This document shows, one piece after another, positions 1 through 8,429 of a stretch of DNA of 32,528 bases. Where the stretch lies: assembly GCA_964534955.1 (NCBI GenBank), contig CAZHRR010000008.1:1-32528 (forward strand), written 5' to 3'. The stretch comes from UBA2128 sp964534955. GTDB lineage: Bacteria; Fidelibacterota; Marinisomatia; Marinisomatales; UBA2128. Within the stretch, counting starts at the first letter, position 1. Every line of letters begins with the position of its first letter. Under the pieces are notes generated by a model. It made no database searches. It had not been told where the DNA came from and saw nothing but the letters and a program-made list of their open reading frames with translations. The position numbers were made by a program, and so were the translations under genes.

Positions 1-13
1 CCTGTGAAATGAT

Positions 14-36
14 ACTCCCATTCATGGGAGTTTCTT
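14..36 (+). terminator. Rho-independent terminator-like hairpin
   Basis: ACTCCCA (14-20), loop TTCA and TGGGAGT (25-31) form a perfect 7-bp stem followed by a short T-rich tail (TTCTT). It would end a plus-strand transcript entering from outside the window. The tail is short, so this is a moderate call. Confidence 0.45.
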
Positions 37-47
37 CGATTAAGCGT

Positions 48-76
48 GCCTGCCCGACTGTGCTGTTCAGGCAGGC
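48..76. repeat. GCCTGCC / GGCAGGC hairpin
   Basis: Arms GCCTGCC (48-54) and GGCAGGC (70-76) are exactly complementary around a 15-nt loop. Related GC-rich hairpins occur in other gaps of this window at 24995-25016 and 25444-25464. They probably belong to a short palindromic intergenic repeat class. Confidence 0.4.
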
Positions 77-138
77 GGCTTTAGTCGCTCGCAGAGAGAA
101 CCAAAACAAAGAAATTCATGTTGGGTTTGGAGATTAGG

Positions 139-232
139 TTGCTAGTCCATCCCACAGGGTGCTTCGCAAAAGAAAGACGACTTCCTCGGGATCCTTCGGT
201 AAAGCCGCCTTTACAGCAACAACGCCCTTTCT
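139..232. repeat. Dispersed intergenic repeat, copy A
   Basis: It shares ordered blocks with 26129-26239: TTGC(T/G)AGTCCAT, AAAGAAAGACG, GGTAAAGCCGCCT and AAC(G/A)CCCTTT. Spacing between block 1 and block 2 (29 nt) and between block 3 and block 4 (23 nt) is identical in both copies. Copy A lacks 18 nt of the middle of copy B, where B has an inner hairpin. No open frame is conserved between the copies. Confidence 0.6.
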
Positions 233-375
233 CTGCCACTTGTGAAATCCTTTATCTGAATCAATATCGTAGGTTAAAGAAAACTATTACTTATTTTCGG
301 GGGAAGTCCTGATAAAATAATGTTATCAGAAAAATCGCACGACGGATATGAAGGCAAAGTAAGTTGTAACTATTC

Positions 376-2637
376 CTATTTTGACCCTGCAATAACATTC
401 AGCGCCGACCCCGCCTTGAACCACTCAATCTGGACAGGCGAGTAGCTGTGGTTCAGTTTAGCAGTGTGGGTCGTTCCATCTGCGTGAGTAATGACCATCT
501 CCAGATGCTTTCCCGGAGCGAGGTCAGCCAATCCACGGATAGCAATGCGGTCATCCTCACGAATCTCGTCATAGTCCGCCGGATCAGCAAAGGTCAGCGC
601 CAGCACTCCCTGTTTCTTCAGATTGGTCTCGTGGATGCGGGCGAAACTTCTGGTAATAACAACTCTGCCGCCCAAATGTCGCGGCTCCATTGCGGCGTGC
701 TCCCGGCTGGATCCTTCACCATAGTTCTCATCGCCGATAACAACCCAGTCAATACCCTGCGATTTGTAGTCCCGGGCAATGTCACTGAAGCGGAGGTTCT
801 TCAAGCCGGTCAGGACGTTGGTACCTTTGTCAACCTCGCCGGAGTAAGCATTCACAGCTCCTATGAAGAGGTTATTGGAAATATTGTCGAGATGACCGCG
901 AAAACGGAGCCACGGTCCCGCTGGGGAGATATGATCCGTAGTACACTTTCCTTTGGCTTTCAGCAGGACAGGCAGATTCTCCAAATCATTGCCGTCCCAC
1001 GCCGGAAATGCTTCCAGAAGCTGCAGCCGATCGCTCTCGGGTGAAACTTCCACCTCAATGCTGCTCCCGTCCTCCGGTGGCAACACAAAACCTTCCGCTC
1101 CGGGATCGAAGCCGTTCTTCGGCAGCTCGTCACCGGCAGGCGGATCGAGCGTTACCTCTTCCCCATTCTCGTTCGTAAGCGAATCCGAAAGCGGATTGAA
1201 GGAAAGACTCCCACCGATGGCCAAAGCTGTCACCAATTCTGGTGAGCCGATGAATGCCAGAGTGTTGGGATTGCCGTCATTCCGGCGGGCGAAATTACGG
1301 TTGAAGGATGTGACAATCGTGTTCTCCTCGCCCTCCTCTTTATCTGTTCGGTTCCACTGCCCGATGCACGGACCGCATGCATTGGCCAGCACCGTTGCGC
1401 CCAACTCTGTTAAAGCCTGGAGCTGACCATCCCTTTCGATGGTAGCTCGTACCTGCTCCGATCCCGGAGTCACCATGAATTTACTCTTTGCCTTCAAACC
1501 TTTGTCAGCCGCCTGCCGGGCCAGGTGCGTTGCCCGTTCGATGTCCTCGTAGGACGAATTGGTGCAGCTTCCGATAAGGGCGGTACTTATCTCATCAGGA
1601 TACCCTTCGCGCTTGACTTCCTCCGCCATGGCAGAGATGGGACGGGCCAGGTCAGGCGTATGCGGCCCTACCAGATGAGGCTCCAGTTCGGAGAGATTAA
1701 TCTCGATCACCCTGTCGTAGAACTTTTCGGGATTCTCAGCAATATCATCATCTTCACGGAGATTTTCAGCCGCACCTTCTGCCAATTCTGCTGCCTGCTC
1801 CCGTCCGGTAGCCCGCAGATAGGTTGCCATACGATCATCGAATGGAAAGACCGACGTAGTAGCGCCGATTTCCGCTCCCATGTTGGTGATGGTTGCCTTG
1901 CCGGTACAGCTGATGGAACGGGTTCCCTCGCCGAAATACTCCACGATGTGCCCGGTGCCGCCTTTCACTGTGAGGATTCCCGCCAGCTTCAGGATCACAT
2001 CCTTAGGTGACGTCCATCCGGACAATTCTCCGGTCAGCTTCACGCCAATGACACCCGGCCAGAGGAGCTCCCACGGAATGCCGGTCATTGCATCTACTGC
2101 GTCTGCACCGCCTACACCGATGGCTATCATCCCAATGCCGCCGGCATTGGGTGTATGAGAATCGGTACCGATCATCATCCCACCAGGGAAAGCGTAGTTT
2201 TCCAGTATTACTTGATGGATGATCCCCGAACCGGGCCTCCAGAATCCGATCCCATACTTTTGGGATACAGTACTGAGAAAATTGTATATCTCAGCGTTTT
2301 CACTGTTTGCGTTGGCAAGATCCTCTTCTGCCCCTACCTCAGCCCTGATGAGATGGTCACAATGCACAGTTGAGGGTACTGCTGTCTCCTCCCTGCCAGC
2401 CATCATGAACTGGAGCAGTGCCATCTGAGCGGTAGCATCCTGCATGGCCACACGGTCAGGATTGAAATTCACATAACTCTTCAGGCGCTCCGGCACACTC
2501 TTTAGCGGTTCGGCCAGGTGAGATATGAGGATCTTCTCCGTCAATGTCAACGGTCTGCCAAAAACCTTCCTGGCTTCTTCTACTTTTTCGGGAAGTGAAA
2601 CATAAGCTGAAACGATCATTTCCATATCCTTAATCAT
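376..2637 (-). CDS. acnA: Aconitate hydratase, mitochondrial-type
   Basis: Citrate-isocitrate isomerase of the TCA cycle, cytosolic, with a [4Fe-4S] cluster. The 753 residues match the length of the mitochondrial-type family rather than the longer AcnA/IRP or AcnB forms. Cluster ligands are Cys358 (GSCTNSS), Cys421 and Cys424 (ACGPCIG), and the numbering matches the mature mitochondrial enzyme. DSHTPN lies at 159-164 and the swivel-domain active-site motif SSREHAA at 643-649. The start ATG has AGGAGA about 10 nt upstream; the internal Met5 and Met7 are less well placed. It is divergent from the porU-like gene and has no operon partner in the window. The symbol is uncertain, because this clade is variously named acn or acnA. 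Confidence 0.95.
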   Translation of the reverse strand: MIKDMEMIVSAYVSLPEKVEEARKVFGRPLTLTEKILISHLAEPLKSVPERLKSYVNFNPDRVAMQDATAQMALLQFMMAGREETAVPSTVHCDHLIRAEVGAEEDLANANSENAEIYNFLSTVSQKYGIGFWRPGSGIIHQVILENYAFPGGMMIGTDSHTPNAGGIGMIAIGVGGADAVDAMTGIPWELLWPGVIGVKLTGELSGWTSPKDVILKLAGILTVKGGTGHIVEYFGEGTRSISCTGKATITNMGAEIGATTSVFPFDDRMATYLRATGREQAAELAEGAAENLREDDDIAENPEKFYDRVIEINLSELEPHLVGPHTPDLARPISAMAEEVKREGYPDEISTALIGSCTNSSYEDIERATHLARQAADKGLKAKSKFMVTPGSEQVRATIERDGQLQALTELGATVLANACGPCIGQWNRTDKEEGEENTIVTSFNRNFARRNDGNPNTLAFIGSPELVTALAIGGSLSFNPLSDSLTNENGEEVTLDPPAGDELPKNGFDPGAEGFVLPPEDGSSIEVEVSPESDRLQLLEAFPAWDGNDLENLPVLLKAKGKCTTDHISPAGPWLRFRGHLDNISNNLFIGAVNAYSGEVDKGTNVLTGLKNLRFSDIARDYKSQGIDWVVIGDENYGEGSSREHAAMEPRHLGGRVVITRSFARIHETNLKKQGVLALTFADPADYDEIREDDRIAIRGLADLAPGKHLEMVITHADGTTHTAKLNHSYSPVQIEWFKAGSALNVIAGSK

Positions 2638-2716
2638 AATACACTATTCTCCTGAAATGTGATGTAAAAAAATGTCGGCAGCCGGACACTCTTTAAAGGA
2701 ACCGGCTTCTAATTTC

Positions 2717-2729
2717 CTCGTATTACGAG
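2717..2729. promoter_or_regulatory. 6-1-6 palindrome in divergent promoter region
   Basis: CTCGTA-T-TACGAG is a perfect palindrome in the gap between aconitase and the porU-like gene. A second inverted repeat, AGCCGG (2680-2685) and CCGGCT (2702-2707), lies beside it. Either could be an operator. No clear -35/-10 pair was seen, and the regulator is unknown. Confidence 0.25.
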
Positions 2730-2796
2730 CAGAATTGCGTTGGGAAATTACGGGAAGACACACGAAATTTCAATTTCAATAACGATTAATATCCTT

Positions 2797-5700
2797 GTGA
2801 AAAACACACTTAAACCAATCCTGAGCTTCATTTTTATCTCCGCCACCACTCTCTCTGCATCAGATTTGAAAATCATTGATAGTACCCCGGAACAGCTTAT
2901 TATATCGTTTGAATTTTCACCATGGGAAACCGGCGGACAACCAAAGGAAATGGGCCTGACTGTCGGACTCCCCAGTGAAAGAACACCTCAGTTAAAGATC
3001 AGCGGACTTGTTACAAAACCTGTCAACGCTCAAGATCTCAAACCGGACACTAAAGTTTCCGAACGTGTCTCTCGCTGGGAGCAGGCTGGACGCTTTCGGG
3101 ATCTGAACACGGCTGTACTTGTCATCTCCCCTCTCATCCGCAGGAACAATTCAGTGCATGCCGTGCAAGCTGTGCAGATCACCATTCCTTTCGAACAAAG
3201 AGTCAATGGCGGAAAGAGAGTCCACGGGAGCGAGCTGGGACTTTACCGCTACCGGATCATCAACTGGAACGCAGCGCAAAACTGGGTACAGCGATCCGAA
3301 CCGAAACGTCAATTCAAGTCTGCGGCTCTCCCTTCAGGCGACTGGTACCGCATACCGGTCACTGAAGACGGTATGGCCAAGATCACCTATTCAATTCTGG
3401 AAGATGCCGGCATCTCGGTAAGTACCATTAATCCCCGCTACCTGCGGATTTACACCAATCCCCAGGGCGGACGACCCATGCCAACCACAGTTGGGGTAGA
3501 AATTCCGGATAACCTGATCGAAGTAGCTATTTCAATCACAGGAGAAACTGACAACACTTTTGAAAGTGGAGACGAGATATTGTTCTATGCCCGCGGACCT
3601 CGCGGCTTTGATGTGAGCGGCGCTGCTGCACAATTCACACAGCATCCTTACTCCAACATTAACTACTATTGGCTACTCTCACCAGCAATAAACGACTCTA
3701 CGGGTAAGCAGGTAGAAACTGTCAGCGAATCTCCCCAAAGCCCACCTTCTTTCGATTACGGAATCGCCTACCTGCATCAGGAGACAGACTCAGAAAATCC
3801 GTATGAGAGCGGTATTGAATGGTTCGGCACCCCTTTCACCAAAGGACAGACAATCTCCAGCTCCTTTTCGCTCCAGCATCCTAAACAGAGCGTCGATGCT
3901 ACATTGGACTTCGCAGTGAAAGGCGCCAAGGCTAGCGACTCTGGCCCGTGGCCTTCGCATATCATGAAAATTTATCAAACGAATAAATCTAACATCATCT
4001 TTCAAACTTCATTTTCCGGCGTTGGTGTAAAAGAGTATTCGGTGGACCTCGATGAAAATTTCCTATCAAATGGCGTTAATCTAATTCTACTGGAAAATGC
4101 TTCCACAAATTCCAACTCCAAACTCTACCGGGACTGGCTGACTCTCAAGTACGGCAGGGAGCTAATTTGGGAAGGAGACGAATTTGAATTCTGGTCGCCT
4201 GCGAATGTAACTGCTGCTCGCTTTACTATTGGTGGAGTAACTGAAAACCTACAGATTTGGGATATCACAGATTTTACTGAGGTAAAATCCATGGAAGTCA
4301 GCGAATCAGGATCGTTCGAGGTATCCCTCGTTGCAGATAGGCCATCACGATTTGTCGCTTTTTCTCAGGAAGAAGTTACTGTGGTGGAAGGAATAACACA
4401 CGAATCAAGTATTACCTTCACTGATCTTCGTAATAGTTCATATCAAGTTGATCATATTATTGTTGCTCCCGAGGAGTTTTTAGGACCGGCGAATGATCTT
4501 GCTTCTTATCGCGGAAACTCTGTCGTCGCTCCTCTCCAGACTATCTATAATGAATTTTCAGGCGGTGTGGCAGATCCACTGGCTATCCGGTACTTTCTCA
4601 AGTGGACCAAGGAGAACTGGCGAGATCAATATGACTCCTTCCCTGCCTATGTCCTCTTATTCGGAGATGGTGATTACGACTACCGAAATATCACTGGCAA
4701 TGCAAATAACCGCATCCCGACATTTCAATCCCTTACCTTAAACGGTATCTCTTCCGACGATCGTTTTGTTTATCTGGATGGGCCTACACCGGACATGGCC
4801 ATAGGTCGTTTCACTGCCGCTACGCTGACTGAGGCTGAAATCATGGTTTCCAAAACCATCTCTTATGAATCAGAACCGGAAATGGGACTCTGGCGGCGAA
4901 GGATAACCCTTTTAGCTGACGATTTCAAAGCACCGGAAACCTCCGTGAACACAGAAAAATCACATGTTGTAAATAACGAAAATGTAGCTGATTTAATTCC
5001 TGAAGGAATGGAAATAAGAAAAATATATACGGAGGGATTTCCGGCAGTAAGTGACGGCTCAAGTTATGGTATCACCCGGCCTGATGCCACACAAGCGCTC
5101 TTTGACGTCTTGGAAGAGGGTACCGCTCTCCTGAACTATATTGGACATGGAAATCCCAATCAGTGGACACATGAAACTCTTCTCTCCTCCAGCAGAGGAG
5201 ATCTCTCTTCGATCAATACTGGTAACCGTCTTCCCATCTGGATTGCCGGGACGTGCAGTTGGGGTAAATACGACAACGTCGGCGGCAGTGCTATGTCAGA
5301 AGATCTGATGAGAATGGAGGATAACGGAGCCATCGCTACTATCTCGACAACTGATCCCATTTCTTTCAGCGCTAATGAACAGTTCATCGATGACTTCTTC
5401 GACGCTTTATTCGAGGATGAAACAATATCAAATCAATCACTTGGGATCATCTTTCAGTCTATCAAAACCGGCGGCTATTCAAGTGAACTGTTCCACCTAT
5501 TCGGTGACCCTGCTTTGAGGATCTGTATGCCAGGGGATACTCTGCCAGTCGTGTCAATACCTGATACACTCACCGCTCTCGAGACTGCAAGCTACAATGG
5601 AACTTCTGCTTCCAGTCAGCCTGAGGAAGGCAACGGCTACGCAATTCTCTACGATAGCGAATTAGATGTCAGTTTTACTTATACTGTTGGTGACGAAGTT

Positions 5701-6573
5701 CATTCGGTCCCTTACACAAAACCCGGTAAAACCCTTTTCCGGGGAGAAATTGAGTTTACTGGTAATGAATATTATGGAGGATTTATACTTCCTAAAGATG
5801 TGACTATTGGCGTGAACAGCGGAAAACTCGTTGTCTATCTCTATGGTGATCAGAATAACACACTTTGGGAAGGATTAGGCGTACACTCTGAACTGACTTT
5901 TATCGGCAGTACAGCAAATACCCTCGATACTGATGGTCCTCAAATTACCTTCTCATCCGGTAACCGGAACGTTGGTTGGGGAGATCATTTAACCACCGAA
6001 GATATCCTTACCGTTGAACTGGCTGATCCCATAGGAATAAACCTAACTGGATCGGTGGGTCATGCCATACGAATCTGGCAGGATGAAGACGAGGCAACGG
6101 CTGAGGATGTAACAGACCTTTTTGTATACGACACCGGAAGCTACACCGAAGGCACACTCTCTTTCCCTCTCCAAAATCTGAATAACGAAATTATGCTTAC
6201 CATTGAAGCTTGGGATAATGCCAACAATGTATCGAAGGAAAATCTTAAACTGAATCTCGTCGAGTCTTCAGAATTTACTTTAAGTAATGTCTTTAACTAC
6301 CCAAATCCCTTTAGTAAGAGTACCCAGTTCGCCTTTGAAATAAACCAATCAGCATCTGTCAGTATAAAGGTGTACACACTCACAGGACAGCTTGTGACTG
6401 AGGTGGGTGATCCATTCGAATCCCACAATGGTTACAGTCACATCGATTGGGATGGCCGGGATGAATTCGGTGATAAGATAGCCAATGGAGCTTATCTTTA
6501 TCAGTTGACGGCAGAACCGGAAGAGGGCGGCAAAAAGGTTTCGGTCATAGGAAAACTGGCTAAATACCGGTGA
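2797..6573 (+). CDS. porU: PorU-like C25 (gingipain-family) peptidase with T9SS tail
   Basis: A large surface or secreted cysteine-peptidase-fold protein. PorU is the sortase-like protease that removes C-terminal signals from type IX secretion cargo. The open frame begins at a TTG at 2740, but GTG 2797 gives a textbook signal peptide (Lys-rich start, hydrophobic ILSFIFISATTL, cleavage near SA-S), so I prefer it; no clear Shine-Dalgarno is seen at either. From GTG it has 1258 residues. The C25 domain occupies roughly the middle third. Its predicted dyad is His784 in IGHGNPNQW and Cys820 in GTCSWGKYD. The last ~85 residues (from NVFNYPNPF) form a FlgD-like/Por-secretion sorting domain. The stop overlaps maf by 4 nt, suggesting one transcript with maf and rodZ. 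PorU itself is inferred; another C25 T9SS substrate is possible. Confidence 0.8.
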   Translation: MKNTLKPILSFIFISATTLSASDLKIIDSTPEQLIISFEFSPWETGGQPKEMGLTVGLPSERTPQLKISGLVTKPVNAQDLKPDTKVSERVSRWEQAGRFRDLNTAVLVISPLIRRNNSVHAVQAVQITIPFEQRVNGGKRVHGSELGLYRYRIINWNAAQNWVQRSEPKRQFKSAALPSGDWYRIPVTEDGMAKITYSILEDAGISVSTINPRYLRIYTNPQGGRPMPTTVGVEIPDNLIEVAISITGETDNTFESGDEILFYARGPRGFDVSGAAAQFTQHPYSNINYYWLLSPAINDSTGKQVETVSESPQSPPSFDYGIAYLHQETDSENPYESGIEWFGTPFTKGQTISSSFSLQHPKQSVDATLDFAVKGAKASDSGPWPSHIMKIYQTNKSNIIFQTSFSGVGVKEYSVDLDENFLSNGVNLILLENASTNSNSKLYRDWLTLKYGRELIWEGDEFEFWSPANVTAARFTIGGVTENLQIWDITDFTEVKSMEVSESGSFEVSLVADRPSRFVAFSQEEVTVVEGITHESSITFTDLRNSSYQVDHIIVAPEEFLGPANDLASYRGNSVVAPLQTIYNEFSGGVADPLAIRYFLKWTKENWRDQYDSFPAYVLLFGDGDYDYRNITGNANNRIPTFQSLTLNGISSDDRFVYLDGPTPDMAIGRFTAATLTEAEIMVSKTISYESEPEMGLWRRRITLLADDFKAPETSVNTEKSHVVNNENVADLIPEGMEIRKIYTEGFPAVSDGSSYGITRPDATQALFDVLEEGTALLNYIGHGNPNQWTHETLLSSSRGDLSSINTGNRLPIWIAGTCSWGKYDNVGGSAMSEDLMRMEDNGAIATISTTDPISFSANEQFIDDFFDALFEDETISNQSLGIIFQSIKTGGYSSELFHLFGDPALRICMPGDTLPVVSIPDTLTALETASYNGTSASSQPEEGNGYAILYDSELDVSFTYTVGDEVHSVPYTKPGKTLFRGEIEFTGNEYYGGFILPKDVTIGVNSGKLVVYLYGDQNNTLWEGLGVHSELTFIGSTANTLDTDGPQITFSSGNRNVGWGDHLTTEDILTVELADPIGINLTGSVGHAIRIWQDEDEATAEDVTDLFVYDTGSYTEGTLSFPLQNLNNEIMLTIEAWDNANNVSKENLKLNLVESSEFTLSNVFNYPNPFSKSTQFAFEINQSASVSIKVYTLTGQLVTEVGDPFESHNGYSHIDWDGRDEFGDKIANGAYLYQLTAEPEEGGKKVSVIGKLAKYR

Positions 6574-7187
6574 CGAATAATACTCCCTCCTTCGTCTTGG
6601 CATCCCGGTCTCCCCGCAGGAAAACTCTGTTAACAGAACTTGGGATAGATTTCGCAGTCTACCCCAGTAATATAGAAGAAGTTCATGACAACACGTTAGA
6701 ACCTGAGAAGTTGGTGGTAGAGTTATCACGTCAGAAAGCCAGTGACGTGTCCAACCAATTTCAGGATAAAATCATCATCGGCGCTGATACACTCGTCGTA
6801 CTGGATGGCAAGATCCTCGGAAAACCCAAAGATGAAGATCATGCTGTCGATATGTTGTGGCAATTATCTGGCAGGACACACAAAGTTTTTACCGGTGTAA
6901 CACTTATTCGTTCATCATTGGATGCGGAGATCAACTTCACGGAACGAACGGATGTTACTTTCTTTGATCTGTCTGAGGAACAGATAGATTACTATGTTAG
7001 CAGTAATCCCCCCTTAGACAAAGCCGGAGGATACGGAATTCAGGACTGGGAAGCACGTTTCGTTGAGACCTTCTCCGGATGTCATGATAATGTTATGGGC
7101 TTTCCGGTAAAAAAGTTCAAAGAAGTAATTTCCACTCCAGCCTTCCAAAGGACATTTGGCGTCGAGAATTGGTTTGGAAAGGAGTAG
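6570..7187 (+). CDS. maf: Maf-family nucleoside triphosphate pyrophosphatase
   Basis: A house-cleaning enzyme hydrolysing non-canonical or excess NTPs (dTTP/UTP type in YhdE-like members). The 205 residues show the phosphate-binding ASRSPRRK loop at 11-18, the catalytic-acid block GADTLVVLDGKILGKP at 71-86 with Asp73, and DKAGGYGIQ at 150-158. It starts at GTG 6570, overlapping the porU-like stop by 4 nt (GTGA), so it is probably translationally coupled. Maf genes commonly sit near cell-shape and division genes, as here just before rodZ and the dcw cluster. The exact substrate cannot be read from sequence alone. Confidence 0.92.
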   Translation: MTNNTPSFVLASRSPRRKTLLTELGIDFAVYPSNIEEVHDNTLEPEKLVVELSRQKASDVSNQFQDKIIIGADTLVVLDGKILGKPKDEDHAVDMLWQLSGRTHKVFTGVTLIRSSLDAEINFTERTDVTFFDLSEEQIDYYVSSNPPLDKAGGYGIQDWEARFVETFSGCHDNVMGFPVKKFKEVISTPAFQRTFGVENWFGKE

Positions 7188-7229
7188 GAATCAGCGTAAA
7201 ATTGTTCCCCTTGGATTAAAATATCTGTT

Positions 7230-7811
7230 ATGGAATTCTACACTGAACTGAAAAAATCACGACGGGAGAAAGAGATTGATCTCGGTGAAGTAGCCAATCG
7301 TACTAAGATTAATCAGGAATATCTTGACTCCATTGAGAAAGGAGACTTTACCTTTCTGCCTCACGTCTATGTAAGGCTCTTCCTGAAAGCATACGCTGTT
7401 GAAATTGGTGTTGATCCTGATGAAGCTTTGAATCAGCTGGAGATATATCTGGAGAAGGAAGAAATCTCTCCCCCTGAACAACTGACAATCGACGATTCCA
7501 TAACTGAAGATCATATGGAAGACTATCAGGAGCCAATCAAATCTCCTCTCCAATCGCGTACAGATTTAATAAAAGTCATTATTCTTGTGGCTGTGTTCAT
7601 CTTTGCCATATTCATCATCAAACAGATTACATCTGAAAACGAGCCTGCTGCCGTATCACCACCCGAAACTCAATCCCTTCCCGAAGAACAACTGTCAGAA
7701 TCGAAGGTTTCCGACACTGACGAACCTCAAGTAGTGGACGAAGTCCCCGTCGAATCTAAAGAGAATTTAGCGACGGAAAGTCAGACTCCCACTCCTGCTT
7801 CAACCGAGTAG
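7230..7811 (+). CDS. rodZ: RodZ-like helix-turn-helix membrane protein
   Basis: 193 residues. The N-terminal ~75 form a HTH_25-type DNA-binding-like fold (LKKSRREKEIDLGEVANRT, then DSIEKGDF and YVRLFLKAYA), the signature of the cytoskeletal RodZ family that links MreB to the membrane. One transmembrane helix follows at about 112-132, then a Pro/Glu/Ser-rich extracytoplasmic tail. The tail is short, with no obvious C-terminal DUF4115 beta-domain as in longer RodZ proteins. It lies 42 nt after maf and 154 nt before mraZ. A cell-shape role fits the location; a membrane-bound transcription factor is the alternative. Confidence 0.75.
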   Translation: MEFYTELKKSRREKEIDLGEVANRTKINQEYLDSIEKGDFTFLPHVYVRLFLKAYAVEIGVDPDEALNQLEIYLEKEEISPPEQLTIDDSITEDHMEDYQEPIKSPLQSRTDLIKVIILVAVFIFAIFIIKQITSENEPAAVSPPETQSLPEEQLSESKVSDTDEPQVVDEVPVESKENLATESQTPTPASTE

Positions 7812-7818
7812 TCCCTCC

Positions 7819-7842
7819 CCTCATACAGGGGGTTAATTCCCC
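7819..7842 (+). terminator. GC-rich hairpins after rodZ
   Basis: Two overlapping stems, CCCCT/AGGGG and GGGGG-TTAATT-CCCCC, follow the rodZ stop and precede the mraZ promoter. There is no T-tract, so a Rho-independent terminator is uncertain; it may attenuate read-through into the dcw cluster. Confidence 0.3.
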
Positions 7843-7892
7843 CGCACTTATCCTCATTTCAACTTTTTCTTGAGTTAAATGCAAAATTTCTC

Positions 7893-7937
7893 TTGACATT
7901 TGTGGGTTATAGAATTAACGTTGTGGGTAAGAGTGGG
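7893..7937 (+). promoter_or_regulatory. mraZ promoter with three GTGGG MraZ boxes
   Basis: TTGACA (7893-7898), a 17-nt spacer and TAACGT (7916-7921) make a plausible promoter; TAACGTTG also resembles the Bacteroidetes -7 element. GTGGG boxes lie at 7902-7906, 7923-7927 and 7933-7937, start-to-start distances 21 and 10 nt, i.e. on one DNA face. MraZ proteins are known to bind TGGG-type direct repeats upstream of their own gene, so autorepression of the dcw cluster is likely. Confidence 0.65.
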
Positions 7938-7965
7938 GAATATTCCCAGGCTCTTCTTCGAGACG

Positions 7966-8427
7966 ATGATTTCAGAAAATACATTCACTGGCGAGTTTCT
8001 CTACTCTTTGGATGACAAAGGGCGGATCAATATTCCTGCCAAGTTCAGGACGTCACTTTCTCCTGACAACGACTCTACTTTCGTCATCACAAAAGGGATG
8101 GATTCATGCATTGTGGCTTATCCCGCATCTGAATGGCAGAAAGTGGAAGACGGTTTACGGCAACTTTCATCCGCTTCCCGCGTCTATCGCTCATTTATTC
8201 GATCTACCGTCCGCTATGCCACCCCCGCAAAAATGGATAAACAGGGACGAATTCAAATCTCCCCTGCCTTGCGGGATTTTGCGGGGCTGGATAGCGACGT
8301 GATTATCATCGGAGTCGTAAACAAGATAGAAATCTGGAATCCGGATAAACTCAAGGAAATGGAATCCTCAATGCCTCCGACTGATCAGGAAGAATTCGAC
8401 AACTTAGCTGAAAAAATAATTCTCTAA
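7966..8427 (+). CDS. mraZ: Transcriptional regulator MraZ
   Basis: AbrB-fold DNA-binding protein and first gene of the dcw cluster, known in other bacteria to repress its own operon by binding repeated TGGG boxes. The frame is open from 7900, but ATG 7966 (MISENTFTGEF) gives 153 residues, the normal length, and places the GTGGG boxes upstream. Both MraZ repeats are visible: LDDKGRINIPAKFR near 16-29 and MDKQGRIQISPALR in the second half. No strong Shine-Dalgarno is seen. It ends 2 nt before rsmH. Confidence 0.93.
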   Translation: MISENTFTGEFLYSLDDKGRINIPAKFRTSLSPDNDSTFVITKGMDSCIVAYPASEWQKVEDGLRQLSSASRVYRSFIRSTVRYATPAKMDKQGRIQISPALRDFAGLDSDVIIIGVVNKIEIWNPDKLKEMESSMPPTDQEEFDNLAEKIIL

Positions 8428-8429
8428 CA

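Larger units (their letters stand above)
1..375. other. Non-coding stretch before aconitase
   Basis: I see no convincing gene here. It holds the terminator-like hairpin at 14-36, a GCCTGCC/GGCAGGC hairpin at 48-76, one copy of a dispersed repeat (139-232) and a 7-bp inverted repeat CTGATAA/TTATCAG (309-315 and 323-329). A short open frame at 118-312 lies mostly inside the repeat; its reading is not preserved in the second copy, so I do not call it a gene. Confidence 0.6.

Noticed and set aside
118..312. Small 64-codon open frame upstream of aconitase
   Set aside because: It lies in the dispersed repeat; the same blocks in copy B are interrupted by stops in that frame, and there is no ribosome site.
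309..329. Terminator for aconitase
   Set aside because: The 7-bp hairpin has its T-run on the wrong side for a minus-strand transcript.
448..2428. Several plus-strand open frames across the aconitase gene
   Set aside because: They are antisense shadows of a fully conserved aconitase and resemble no protein.
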